DNA of 51,108 nt from Betaproteobacteria bacterium (lineage in GTDB: Bacteria; Pseudomonadota; Gammaproteobacteria; Burkholderiales; SHXO01): the NCBI GenBank assembly GCA_025356655.1, contig JANXRW010000014.1:1-51108 (forward strand), written 5' to 3'. The position numbers were made by a program, and so were the translations under genes. Shown here piece by piece: positions 16,873-25,048 of the stretch. The stretch's first letter is position 1, and the number at the start of each line of letters is the position of its first letter. The notes under the pieces were generated by a model. The model had not been told where the DNA came from and made no database searches. It saw only the letters and a list, made by a program, of their open reading frames with translations.

Positions 16873-17907
16873 TCAGACGAGCGCCGGGATGCGGCGGCGG
16901 CCGACGCCAACCAGGGCGGCCAGGCCCAAGCCCAGCAGCGCCAAGCTGCCAGGCTCGGGCACCGCGCCGGGTACGGGCAACTCACCGTGCTTGGACAATT
17001 CCGCTTCGAACTCCGTCTCGGTGGGTTCCCCGCCCTTGCCGTGGCCGTTCGCGACGAAGCCTACGCCGTGACCCGCGAGCACGAGGTAGCCGAAGACATC
17101 ATCGGCGTTCCAGGCGCCCGGGTGGGCGGTGCGGAAGAGGATGGGGATGGCGCTGGCCCCACCGTGGGTGTAAACGACCGTGGGTGGGAAGCCGGTAAGC
17201 AGGCCGTTCTCGATCAGTAGGGGGGCCTTGTTGTAGAGCGTGCCCAGGCCAGGAATGTCGATGTCCACATAAACATCGAAGAAGCTCTTGGCAAGGAAGT
17301 CCTTGTTAGGATTGCCGCTGGGGTCCAGCGATTCCACCTCTCCCACGCTGCGGGGCTGGTCCGGGGCGCTCGCGCCGGCCCGTACGTGCATGCCGGGTGC
17401 ACCGAAGAAGGTGCCGTCGAGGTTGAAGTTCAGTATCTCCGTGTGGATTTCCCGGGTGCCGGCCTTGCCCTCGAAGCCGGCGGGCTCGGCGGCGTGGTCG
17501 CTGTCCTTGACGATGGTTCCGGCGCTACCCACGGCCACGCCGGCGAGGTCCGCCGCGCTGTCCGCCAGGAGCGGCGCGCTGCGTCCGATCCGGGTGGTGG
17601 GATCGTACAGCAGGGGGCTCTGCAGGCGGCCGGTGACTGGGTTGTAGCCCGGAAAGGCAGATGCGAGGGGTATGAACTTGGGGTTTATGGCAATGCGGAA
17701 CGAACCCAGGGACGGCGTGAGGTCATCGCCCTGGGCCGGGAAGCAGGTGTTGCCGGGCGAGCAGACCGCTGTACCACCTCCGCCACCTCCGCCACCTCCG
17801 CCACCTCCGCCGCCACCGCCGGCAGCGTTCACGTTGGCGGCTAGCAGGACGCCTGCGGCAAGGCAGGCGGGCAGCAAACCGGGCAGGATAGAGTGAGTTG
17901 TTCGCAT
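16873..17907 (-). CDS. Exported PEP-CTERM protein leading the enediyne operon
   Basis: A 344-residue protein with an N-terminal signal peptide (residues 1 to about 28), then 16 consecutive glycines, a large region of unknown fold, and a C-terminal sorting tag with VPEPGSLALLGLGLAAL followed by an arginine cluster. PEP-CTERM proteins are exported and processed by exosortase and often go to the cell surface or extracellular matrix. GAGGGA precedes the ATG. It is the first gene of the minus-strand operon and ends 18 bp before pksE. Two cysteines follow the glycine tract (CSPGNTC). I do not recognise the central domain; a role in handling the polyketide product is only suggested by position. Confidence 0.85.
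   Translation of the reverse strand: MRTTHSILPGLLPACLAAGVLLAANVNAAGGGGGGGGGGGGGGGGTAVCSPGNTCFPAQGDDLTPSLGSFRIAINPKFIPLASAFPGYNPVTGRLQSPLLYDPTTRIGRSAPLLADSAADLAGVAVGSAGTIVKDSDHAAEPAGFEGKAGTREIHTEILNFNLDGTFFGAPGMHVRAGASAPDQPRSVGEVESLDPSGNPNKDFLAKSFFDVYVDIDIPGLGTLYNKAPLLIENGLLTGFPPTVVYTHGGASAIPILFRTAHPGAWNADDVFGYLVLAGHGVGFVANGHGKGGEPTETEFEAELSKHGELPVPGAVPEPGSLALLGLGLAALVGVGRRRIPALV
17773..17820 (-). repeat. Poly-glycine coding microsatellite
   Basis: Within the PEP-CTERM gene a 48-bp tract encodes 16 glycines. Its core is four exact copies of a 9-bp unit (acctccgcc on the plus strand, 17776-17811) flanked by related triplets. Such a tract can change length by slippage, in steps that keep the frame because the unit is nine bases. 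Confidence 0.9.
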
Positions 17908-18292
17908 AGGTCGTCCCTCGTATGGTTATTGTCCGACAGCCGGGCGGCTCCCGGCACTGCGGTCGCGGGCTTGCAACGCCATTCCGCTGGCCCGCGCTTA
18001 GGCCACAGGCGCTAAGCTTTCTGCCGGTTAATTCCCCGCGGGCCGGGCACGGTTCACTGTCTCTTGACTTTCGTGGGGCCATCACGCTGCAGGGCGAGCG
18101 GTCGTTGCCGCCAATGCCGAGGCGCAAGAGTGAGTTCCCGAGCATGGCGCGGGCGTCAGGCTATTGTGGGGGTGGTGGCCGGTGGTTTACTCTAGACGGT
18201 TCCTTGCGTGCTGCGGCGGGGCTCGCAGGCGGTCTCGATCGGGCCGCCTGGGCTTTGCGCAAAACGCTGGCCACCGTTTTGGAATGGGTGCA
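17908..18292. promoter_or_regulatory. Intergenic region between the enediyne operon and folB
   Basis: This 385-bp gap separates the divergent PEP-CTERM/pksE operon and folB, so it should hold both promoters. I find no convincing sigma-70 or sigma-54 pair. A short hairpin with arms GCCGGG/CCCGGC and loop CGGCT lies at 17939-17955, about 32 bp upstream of the PEP-CTERM start, probably in its leader. Its role, if any, is unknown. Confidence 0.4.
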
Positions 18293-18655
18293 ATGGACGT
18301 GATTTTTGTGCGCAAGCTCAAGGCCGAGACCGTTGTGGGGATCTACGGTTGGGAGCGCAAGACGGCGCAGCCGGTGGTTCTTGATCTGGAACTTGCAACG
18401 CCCCACAGCCGCGCCTGCCAGTCGGACGATATCGGCGATGCCATCGACTATTCAACACTCGTGACTGAAGTGCGCGACCTCCTCGCGCGCAGTCGCTTCA
18501 ACTTGCTGGAGCGACTGGCCGATGAGGTGGCTGGCCACTTGCTGCAGCGTTTCGGCTCGCCCTGGGTCCGCGTAAGCATCAGTAAGGCCTTCGCCTTGGC
18601 GGGGGCCGAGGCAGGGGTGAGCGTGGAGCGGGGCCGGCCTCTTGCCGAAGCCTGA
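18293..18655 (+). CDS. folB: Dihydroneopterin aldolase
   Basis: A 120-residue enzyme that converts 7,8-dihydroneopterin to 6-hydroxymethyl-dihydropterin in folate synthesis. It begins MDVIFVRKLKAETVVGIYGW; the glutamate after GIYGW and the lysine in ISKAFAL near residue 100 are expected active-site residues. The length fits the family. An in-frame ATG nine bases upstream (18284) is possible; the GGA at 18281 sits better for 18293. It is adjacent to a DUF4124 gene on the same strand. Confidence 0.92.
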   Translation: MDVIFVRKLKAETVVGIYGWERKTAQPVVLDLELATPHSRACQSDDIGDAIDYSTLVTEVRDLLARSRFNLLERLADEVAGHLLQRFGSPWVRVSISKAFALAGAEAGVSVERGRPLAEA

Positions 18656-18742
18656 ACAGGCCCGGACTGGGGCCCTGTGCTAGCATCCCGGCCTTGTACC
18701 CCCCGGGCGGCGTCCTGGGGCAGTCTCCCAGCATGGAGCACA

Positions 18743-19135
18743 ATGGCGAGGATGGAACATCACGATCAGGTTAAAAGCGCCTGCATGCTTTTGTTGGGCC
18801 TCGGTTTCGTCCTGGGCGTCGCCCAGGCGGCCGATACGATCTACCAGTTCACCGACGAGAATGGCGTGGTCCACCTGAGCAACGTGCCCGTGGATTCGCG
18901 CTATCGCCCCTTTACTGCAGCGGGAGCTACCGGCGCGGGCGGCCGCGCCGGGCCGCAAGGCTCGACTGCGGGGCGTGCCGCCCGCGGCCACGACAAGGAG
19001 AGGGAGGACTTCACGCCCTCGCCCGATGTGGTGAACTCGTCGGATTCCCCCACAAGCGTGGAGGCCGTCACGGGCGGTCCGACGATGGAACCGCCCATAC
19101 CCACTGCGGCGACCGCACCGGGCAACGACAACTAG
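18743..19135 (+). CDS. DUF4124-domain exported protein
   Basis: A 130-residue protein with a signal peptide ending about ...GVAQA and then the DUF4124 motif DTIYQFTDENGVVHLSNVPV. The C-terminal half is low in complexity and rich in glycine, threonine and proline. DUF4124 proteins are small periplasmic proteins of unknown function, common in proteobacteria and often near transglycosylases. A second in-frame ATG lies at 18752. The stop is only three bases from the stop of the convergent mltD gene. Confidence 0.82.
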   Translation: MARMEHHDQVKSACMLLLGLGFVLGVAQAADTIYQFTDENGVVHLSNVPVDSRYRPFTAAGATGAGGRAGPQGSTAGRAARGHDKEREDFTPSPDVVNSSDSPTSVEAVTGGPTMEPPIPTAATAPGNDN

Positions 19136-19138
19136 GCC

Positions 19139-20629
19139 CTAGCGCGACGCCACGAGGTGGCGGCGATGCTGTGGTGCACGATGTCGGCCCCCCGGGTGAT
19201 GCCCCGGTCCACTGACTTGGTGGGCGGGATGCGCCGCATGCCGCTGAGTAGCCTTGGCGGTGACACGCCGCTGAGTAGCCTTTGCCACGACACGGGCCTG
19301 CCCCTTGCGATGATTCGGGCTGGCCTTTGCTGTCGGGGTGTGGCGGTGACTGGTGGCTGACGCGGACTCTTCCTGGGCCAGCGTGAATCCCGCATTGATC
19401 AGCCCCTGCCCCGGAAGCGCCTCCTCTTCTTCGCCCTGGCCGGGAACCAGCAGCATTTGACCCGGGCGCAGGCGGCTTCGCGCCTTGAGTCCGTTCGCTT
19501 CCTTCAGTTGCCAGTTGGAAATGCCGAAGCGCCGGGCGATGGTCTCTAGGCGCTCACCCTTGCGCAGTTCGTAGGCCTGCCAGGTCACCAGCGGCTCTGC
19601 GTTGCGCTGCAAGTTGGCGGCGAAGGCCGCCGCCTTGTCTGCGGGGACAACCAAGGAGGCGGGCCCGCTCGCCGTGATAACGGGCCGGTTGTGACCGGGG
19701 TTGAGCGAGCGGAATTCGGCGACCGGCACCCCCGCGAGCTGCGCGGCTTTTTTTAGGTCGATCTGGCGGGGCGCGTCGACCACGGCAAAGTAGGGCTCAT
19801 TGGGGATCGGGTCCAGCGTGATACCCGCGGCATCGGGCTCGGCGATCAGATTCTTCACCGCCTGCAGCTTGGGCAAGTAGTTGCGGGTTTCCAATGGCAT
19901 GCGCAGGCTTTCGTAGTCGGTAGGCTGGCGGCGGGCCTGATTACGCGAGATGGCGCGTTGCACCGCGCCTTCCCCCCAGTTGTAGGCCGCCAGCGCCAGT
20001 TCCCAGTCGCCGAAGGTCACGTACAGGAACTGCAGATAGTCGAGCGCGGCCCGGGTGGCTGCCAGCACGTCACGCCGCCCGTCGTACCAGAAATTCTGCT
20101 GCAATCCGTACTTGCGTCCGGTGGAAGGGATGAACTGCCAGATGCCCGCCGCTCGCATGGTGGACAGAGCGTCCGGATTGTAGGAACTCTCGATCATCGG
20201 GAGCAGCGCGATTTCCATGGGCATGTGCCGCTTCTCCAGTTCTTCCACCACGAAATAGAGGTAGCGCCGGCTGCGCTCGACCATGCGCTGGACATAGTCC
20301 GGACGTTGGACGTACCAGGACTCATGGCGGTGCACCAGTGGCCCCCCCATCTCGCGCAGGTAGAACCCGCTGCGGATGCGGTCCCAGAGGTTACGAAAGG
20401 CAGGCTTTCCCGGTGCCGTCTCCGGTACGGCGGCCGGCAGCAGCGGGGTCTCGCCATTGGCATAGGCCTCCGCAGCATCGACGCTGAGACCCGCGGTGTA
20501 GGCCTGGGGGCCGCCGCCTAGCTCGCCCGCGCGCGCGGCAGCGGAGAGTTCCTCGGCCCACGGGCACAGGGGGATGCTCAGGCAGAGCAGAAAGGCGAGG
20601 ACAGGTGCGATGGCGGATCTGTTCGTCAT
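19139..20629 (-). CDS. mltD: Membrane-bound lytic murein transglycosylase D
   Basis: A 496-residue enzyme that cleaves the glycan strands of peptidoglycan in the envelope. The N-terminus is a signal peptide (MTNRSAIAPVLAFLLCLSIP). The SLT catalytic domain contains the catalytic glutamate in LLPMIESSYNPDAL, followed by GIWQFIPSTGRKYGL and LAAYNWGEGAVQRAI. One LysM repeat is clear near the C-terminus (YELRKGERLETIARRFGI, LRPGQMLLVPG). The last ~55 residues are very basic and histidine-rich with a repeated AKATQR element, an unusual tail. The lipoprotein cysteine is not obvious, so 'membrane-bound' is by family. It is divergent in order from gloB's neighbours but keeps the mltD-gloB adjacency known in E. 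coli. Confidence 0.92.
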   Translation of the reverse strand: MTNRSAIAPVLAFLLCLSIPLCPWAEELSAAARAGELGGGPQAYTAGLSVDAAEAYANGETPLLPAAVPETAPGKPAFRNLWDRIRSGFYLREMGGPLVHRHESWYVQRPDYVQRMVERSRRYLYFVVEELEKRHMPMEIALLPMIESSYNPDALSTMRAAGIWQFIPSTGRKYGLQQNFWYDGRRDVLAATRAALDYLQFLYVTFGDWELALAAYNWGEGAVQRAISRNQARRQPTDYESLRMPLETRNYLPKLQAVKNLIAEPDAAGITLDPIPNEPYFAVVDAPRQIDLKKAAQLAGVPVAEFRSLNPGHNRPVITASGPASLVVPADKAAAFAANLQRNAEPLVTWQAYELRKGERLETIARRFGISNWQLKEANGLKARSRLRPGQMLLVPGQGEEEEALPGQGLINAGFTLAQEESASATSHRHTPTAKASPNHRKGQARVVAKATQRRVTAKATQRHAAHPAHQVSGPGHHPGGRHRAPQHRRHLVASR

Positions 20630-20781
20630 CGGAAGCGAATAGGCCCTATTAAACCCGACATCATAGGCAATTCCGGTGGCCTGCTCAAGGTCGGCTCTCC
20701 TTGTCGCGGTGGCAAACGGATCCCGCCTGCTCGACACATAACGGCCGAAGTTGCCTTGACTTGAGCTCCCTCAAAGGCGAG

Positions 20782-21552
20782 TCACGCCCGGTTCTTCCAC
20801 TCACGCAGGACGGTGAAGACGTCCACGGGTCCGGGGAGTGGGCGTCCGGCCTCCTGGGCCGCACGCTGCGCCACCGCAGGTTCACCCGCGCGCAGGAAGG
20901 GGTTGGTGGCACGCTCGGCGCCGATGGTCGAGGGCAGCGTCGGCAGCCCCTCCCGACGCAGGCGCGCGGCCTCTTCGCCCAGTGCATGCAGTGCCGAATT
21001 GCCCGGCTCGACCTGTCTGGCGAAGGCAATGTTGGCCAAGGTGTACTCGTGGCCGCAGTAGACACGGGTTTGCGCCGGCAGCGCCGCGAGCCGGCCCAGC
21101 GAGGTCCACATCTGCGCCGGCGTGCCCTCGAAGAGCCGGCCGCAACCGCAGGCGAAAAGCGTGTCCCCACAGAACAGCATGCCGGCCCCATGGAAAGCGA
21201 TGTGCCCCGCCGTGTGACCCGGGATGTCGAGAACTTCCAGTGTGGTTCCCAGTCCGGGCACGTCGACTTGGGCGCCATCATCGAGTCGATGGGTGAGCGC
21301 GGGGATGTGCTCGCGCGCGGGCCCGAACACTGGCACGTCGAATCGAGCCTTCAGTTCGGTACAGCCGCCCGTGTGATCCGGGTGGTGATGCGTCACCAGG
21401 ATCGCCGCCAAGCGTAGGCCGCGGGCGACCAAGTGCGCCAGTACGGGAGCCGCCTCGCCGGGGTCAACGACGACGGCCTGGCCAGATCGCTCCAGGCACC
21501 AGATATAATTGTCCCGGAAGGCGCTGATGGGCAGAACATTCAGAGTATCCAT
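20782..21552 (-). CDS. gloB: Hydroxyacylglutathione hydrolase (glyoxalase II)
   Basis: A 256-residue metallo-beta-lactamase-fold enzyme that hydrolyses S-D-lactoylglutathione to D-lactate and glutathione in methylglyoxal detoxification. The binuclear metal motif THHHPDHTGG is present, with further ligands in HTAGHIAF and FCGDTLFACGCGR, and YCGHEYT downstream. The start MDTLNVLPISAFRDNYIW is typical. It is divergent from the methyltransferase gene, with 27 bp between the two starts. Confidence 0.96.
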   Translation of the reverse strand: MDTLNVLPISAFRDNYIWCLERSGQAVVVDPGEAAPVLAHLVARGLRLAAILVTHHHPDHTGGCTELKARFDVPVFGPAREHIPALTHRLDDGAQVDVPGLGTTLEVLDIPGHTAGHIAFHGAGMLFCGDTLFACGCGRLFEGTPAQMWTSLGRLAALPAQTRVYCGHEYTLANIAFARQVEPGNSALHALGEEAARLRREGLPTLPSTIGAERATNPFLRAGEPAVAQRAAQEAGRPLPGPVDVFTVLREWKNRA

Positions 21553-21579
21553 GGCGCCATTGTCCGGGAAGGGGGTGCA

Positions 21580-22386
21580 ATGTCAAATGCGGGTCCCGGC
21601 GCGCCGGAGGCCTTCTGGCGGAACACGCCGCTCGGCGAGCACCTAGTGGCCGCCGAGCAGGCATTCTTCGATCAGGAGGTGGCCGACATTTTCGGATTCA
21701 ATGCGCTCCAACTGGGCGCGGGGATGCCCGACTTCCTGCGCGCCTGCAGGATTGCGCTGCGCGCCCGGGTGCATGCGGAACCCGGCGCGGGGCTGCGCGC
21801 GGACCCGGCGGCGCTGCCCATCCTCACCGGCAGCGCCGATCTGGTACTGCTACCCCATGTGCTCGAGTTCCACCGCGATCCGCACGAGGTGCTGCGCGAG
21901 GTTGCACGCGTGCTCATGCCCGAGGGCCACGTCATCATTTCGGGGTTCAACCCCTGGAGCGCGTTGGGGTTGCGCCAGCGTCTCACGCGTGAACCCGGCC
22001 TTTATCCCTGGAACGGCCAGTTCCTCTCGCTTGCCCGGCTCAAGGATTGGATGGCACTTTTGGGCTTTGAACTACGGGCTGGACGCATGTGTTGCTACGT
22101 CCCCCCGCTCGATGACGCCCTCTGGCTACAGCGGCTGGATTTCCTGGAGGCAGCGGGAGACCGCTGGTGGCCCTTCGGCGGCGGGGTCTATTTCCTGCAC
22201 GGCGTCAAGCGCGTGGCGGGTATGCGCCTCATCACACCTCGCTGGCGCCCCGAATTCGCGCCCTCCAAGGCCTTGGCTGCCATGCCTCAACGCCTAGCCG
22301 GCCCCGGTGCGGGCGGGCGGCGCCGCGAACGACAATCAAACTCCAACCCAAAACCACCCCAACCCCAACCCAATGAGATCGCCTGA
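21580..22386 (+). CDS. Class I SAM-dependent methyltransferase (gloB/rnhA neighbour)
   Basis: A 268-residue methyltransferase of the type found between gloB and rnhA in proteobacteria (the YafS position). The SAM region is modified at motif I ([13 protein letters not shown]); motif IV-like [20 protein letters not shown] and the [23 protein letters not shown] segment are clear. The ATG follows a GGGGG run. The stop overlaps the rnhA start by one base. The C-terminus is low in complexity (asparagine/proline-rich). The substrate is unknown. Confidence 0.85.
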   Translation: MSNAGPGAPEAFWRNTPLGEHLVAAEQAFFDQEVADIFGFNALQLGAGMPDFLRACRIALRARVHAEPGAGLRADPAALPILTGSADLVLLPHVLEFHRDPHEVLREVARVLMPEGHVIISGFNPWSALGLRQRLTREPGLYPWNGQFLSLARLKDWMALLGFELRAGRMCCYVPPLDDALWLQRLDFLEAAGDRWWPFGGGVYFLHGVKRVAGMRLITPRWRPEFAPSKALAAMPQRLAGPGAGGRRRERQSNSNPKPPQPQPNEIA

Positions 22387-22859
22387 TGTCGGAACAGCCG
22401 CAAGAACAAATCTCCGTTGATATCTACGCCGATGGCGCCTGCAAGGGAAATCCTGGTGTGGGGGGCTGGGGCGCGCTGCTGCGTCGCGGCGAGCAAACCC
22501 GGGAGATCTTCGGGGGGGAAGCGCACACGACCAACAACCGCATGGAACTTCTAGCGGTGATCGAAGCCTTGGGCGCACTGACGCGTAACTGTCATGCCCG
22601 TGTGCATACGGACTCCCAGTACGTTCAGAAAGGCATTTCCCAATGGATGGCTGCTTGGAAGCGCCGTGGCTGGCGCACCGCTGACGGTAAGCCCGTGGCA
22701 AACAAGGACCTATGGGAGCGCCTGGAAGTGGCCGCCAGCACCCATCGGGTGGAGTGGATCTGGGTGCGCGGTCACGCCGGTGACGCGGGCAACGAGCGCG
22801 CTGACGCGCTCGCCAACCTGGGTGTGGAGCAGGTCCGCTCCGGCGCCGGCCGCCCCTGA
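22386..22859 (+). CDS. rnhA: Ribonuclease HI
   Basis: A 157-residue enzyme that degrades RNA in RNA-DNA hybrids. Catalytic acidic residues lie in [17 protein letters not shown], in the [11 protein letters not shown] helix (glutamate), in VHTDSQYV, and near the end in NERADALA. Length and architecture match E. coli RNase HI, including the basic handle [16 protein letters not shown]. It is coupled to the upstream methyltransferase and lies 11 bp ahead of dnaQ. Confidence 0.97.
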   Translation: MSEQPQEQISVDIYADGACKGNPGVGGWGALLRRGEQTREIFGGEAHTTNNRMELLAVIEALGALTRNCHARVHTDSQYVQKGISQWMAAWKRRGWRTADGKPVANKDLWERLEVAASTHRVEWIWVRGHAGDAGNERADALANLGVEQVRSGAGRP

Positions 22860-22870
22860 AGGAGACAGAG

Positions 22871-23581
22871 ATGCGACAGGTGATCCTGGACACGGAGACC
22901 ACGGGCCTGGAGCCCAGCCTGGGGCACCGGGTGATCGAGATTGCGGCCGTGGAACTGCTCGACCGGCGGTTGAGCGGCAGCCAGTTCCATCGGTACATCA
23001 ACCCGCGCCGGGACATCGATCCTGGTGCCTTGCAGGTGCACGGCCTCAGCCGCGAGTTTCTCTCCGACAAGCCGGGCTTCGAGGAGGTGGCGGGGGAGTT
23101 TTTGTCCTATGTGGCCGGCGCGGAGTTGATCATCCACAACGCGCCCTTCGATCTGGGCTTCTTAGACCGCGAACTCGGCCTGCTGGAGCACCCCGCGATG
23201 GCCGTGCATTGCCCTTCGGTGATCGACAGCCTACGCCTCGCGCGTGAGTTGCATCCAGGCAAGCGCAACAGCTTGGATGCCCTCTGCGAGCGCTACCAGG
23301 TGGACAACTCCGCTCGCACCCGTCACGGTGCGCTGCTCGACGCGGAGTTGCTTGCCCTTGTCTACCTGGCCATGACGCGCGGTCAGGAGGCCCTGAACAT
23401 GGACTTCGGCTCGGCCGCGGGCGAGAGCGAGGCCGACGGAGCGCCGCTCGATGCCACCGGCGACCGGGTGCTTCTTCCCACCCTGGAGGAACTCGCTGCC
23501 CACGAGGCGCAGTTGCTGGAGATCCAACAGGCCAGTAAGGGTGCATGCTTGTGGCTCGCTGCCCCGGAGAGGACGCCATGA
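22871..23581 (+). CDS. dnaQ: DNA polymerase III epsilon subunit
   Basis: A 236-residue 3'-5' proofreading exonuclease of the replicative polymerase. The DEDD-family motifs are present: ExoI LDTETTGLEP, ExoII HNAPFDLGFLDREL, and ExoIII RHGALLDAELLALVY. The C-terminal segment after about residue 185 binds the alpha subunit in relatives. GGAGACAG precedes the ATG. The stop overlaps the next start (ATGA). Confidence 0.96.
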   Translation: MRQVILDTETTGLEPSLGHRVIEIAAVELLDRRLSGSQFHRYINPRRDIDPGALQVHGLSREFLSDKPGFEEVAGEFLSYVAGAELIIHNAPFDLGFLDRELGLLEHPAMAVHCPSVIDSLRLARELHPGKRNSLDALCERYQVDNSARTRHGALLDAELLALVYLAMTRGQEALNMDFGSAAGESEADGAPLDATGDRVLLPTLEELAAHEAQLLEIQQASKGACLWLAAPERTP

Positions 23582-23934
23582 GAACGAGCACCCTGGTCCT
23601 GTTTCTGCCCCTGGCCTGTTCCCCGGCCTGGGCCGACCGCATTAGCGAACTGCCGCCGCCCGAGTTGTGCGCCTACAAGGCCCGGCTCTATGCGGCGGGC
23701 TACTATCACTACCTGCAGGGCCGCTCCAGGGCAGAGGTGCCGATCTACTGGCACGGCGATGAGACGATCCGCGAGAAAGCGTTTGTCACGCAGGAGTTAG
23801 AGCAGGCCTACGACCTGATGGACGCGCAGCGCCGCGCCTCGCCTGGGCGCATGCCCACTCTGGATAGCTTCGCTGATGACGCCTACAAGCACTGCATGGC
23901 CGAATCTGAGACGCAGGATGCATCCCGGCCATGA
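23578..23934 (+). CDS. Small exported protein of unknown function
   Basis: A 118-residue protein with a signal peptide (MRTSTLVLFLPLACSPAWA) and a mature part containing two cysteines (LCAYKARLYAAGYYHYLQ and DAYKHCMAES). It is coupled to dnaQ by a four-base overlap and to the next small gene by another. I recognise no family. The paired cysteines suggest a periplasmic disulphide-stabilised protein; this is inference. Confidence 0.7.
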   Translation: MRTSTLVLFLPLACSPAWADRISELPPPELCAYKARLYAAGYYHYLQGRSRAEVPIYWHGDETIREKAFVTQELEQAYDLMDAQRRASPGRMPTLDSFADDAYKHCMAESETQDASRP

Positions 23935-24182
23935 GACGAGGCGCTGTCTCCCCGTTGTTGGTCATTGCTTTTACCTGGGGTGTGGACGCCGCGGAGCCGG
24001 TCCTGCAGCCCGCGCCGGCGCGGCCGCGCGATGCGGCCGAGGCGGTGCAGGAGGGAAGTATGGCGAACTGGCTGGAGTACTATCGCCGCGAGCGCGGCGC
24101 GCAATGGGAGACACCGAAGGAGGCGCCGGCCGACCGTCCAGCCCCGGCGCCGTCAGTGCCTGCCGCTACCCCGGAGCGTTGA
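23931..24182 (+). CDS. Small proline-rich exported protein
   Basis: An 83-residue open frame starting inside the stop of the upstream gene (ATGA). The N-terminus has a short hydrophobic stretch after two arginines (VSPLLVIAFTWG), likely a signal sequence. The rest is rich in alanine, proline and glutamate, with one conserved-looking helix (MANWLEYYRRERGAQWE). No family is recognised. The overlap and signal sequence support it as a real gene, with moderate certainty. Confidence 0.55.
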   Translation: MRRGAVSPLLVIAFTWGVDAAEPVLQPAPARPRDAAEAVQEGSMANWLEYYRRERGAQWETPKEAPADRPAPAPSVPAATPER

Positions 24183-24218
24183 GCCTAAGCGACGGGGGGC
24201 TGCGGCGCTCGAGGATAT

Positions 24219-24812
24219 TTAGGCGACCAACTCCATGGCGGTCTTGCGGCGCAGCGTGCTCACGCCCAGAAACGTGAGGCCCAGTGCCATCAAACCATAG
24301 CTTCCCGGTTCGGGTACGGCGTCCACCGTCGCCTGCGACAGGGCCGTCCAGCTCTGGCCGCCGTTGACCACGAATTCCACATAACGCCCAGCCTGCGGGG
24401 CAAAGCTCAAATCGTAGGTAGTGCCGAATGCAGTGAAGTCATCATGCCCGGCGACCTTCGTCAGAGCGCTCCAGCCGTTGCCAATGAAGTTGTCTGATAG
24501 GTAGACGTCCTGGGTGCTGTAATTGTCGGGCAAGATGTTGCCCACAAAGCTCACGGCGTCGATGAGTTGGGTGGTGCCCAGATCCACCTGAACCCAATGC
24601 GTGCCATAGGTTCCGGCGTTCCAGGACCCGCCATTGAACAGGTCCTTGGCGGTGTTAGAACTGTCATAGGTGGAACTGGCGCTGTACGCGGCGTCGGCTA
24701 GGCCGTCGGCTACGGAGACGCCCGCGGCCTGGGCTGCGGGGGCAAACAAAAGGCCCAGGGAAGTCGATAGGGACAGCAGGGCGGCAGTGGCTTTCGTCTT
24801 GACGGTTTTCAT
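24219..24812 (-). CDS. Discoidin-like PEP-CTERM exported protein
   Basis: A 197-residue protein with a signal peptide ending about ...AAQAA, a central domain resembling F5/8 type C (discoidin) domains (HWVQVDLGTTQLIDAVSF, then FAPQAGRYVEFVVNG), and a PEP-CTERM tag (VPEPGSYGLMALGLTFLG followed by LRRK). Discoidin-like domains bind carbohydrates or surfaces, so a matrix or cell-surface role is plausible. It is monocistronic. About 240 bp upstream carries no other gene and should hold the promoter. Confidence 0.85.
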   Translation of the reverse strand: MKTVKTKATAALLSLSTSLGLLFAPAAQAAGVSVADGLADAAYSASSTYDSSNTAKDLFNGGSWNAGTYGTHWVQVDLGTTQLIDAVSFVGNILPDNYSTQDVYLSDNFIGNGWSALTKVAGHDDFTAFGTTYDLSFAPQAGRYVEFVVNGGQSWTALSQATVDAVPEPGSYGLMALGLTFLGVSTLRRKTAMELVA

Positions 24813-25048
24813 GAATTCTGGGATCTCCGGTTCGAGCTGACGGGGCGGGTGTAGTGGTTTCGCTTGCTTGTTTTTGGGGGCGAGACAAGCGTAACGGGCG
24901 CCGAAACCCGGGGTCAACGCGCAGGGGTCAATTCTTTGTCAAGCTTGTGCCAACGTAGCGGTTTCGTTGACCTTTGAGCCCGCGAGGAGGAGAAGTCCTC
25001 AGCGGACGAGGCGCGTGCGGAACCCTTGGGTGGCGGATTCGCTGCGCG

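Noticed and set aside
24931-24956. Sigma-54-like TTGGCAC on the minus strand upstream of the discoidin PEP-CTERM gene
   Set aside because: The -24 part fits but the -12 position reads TTGAC without the essential GC at the right distance.
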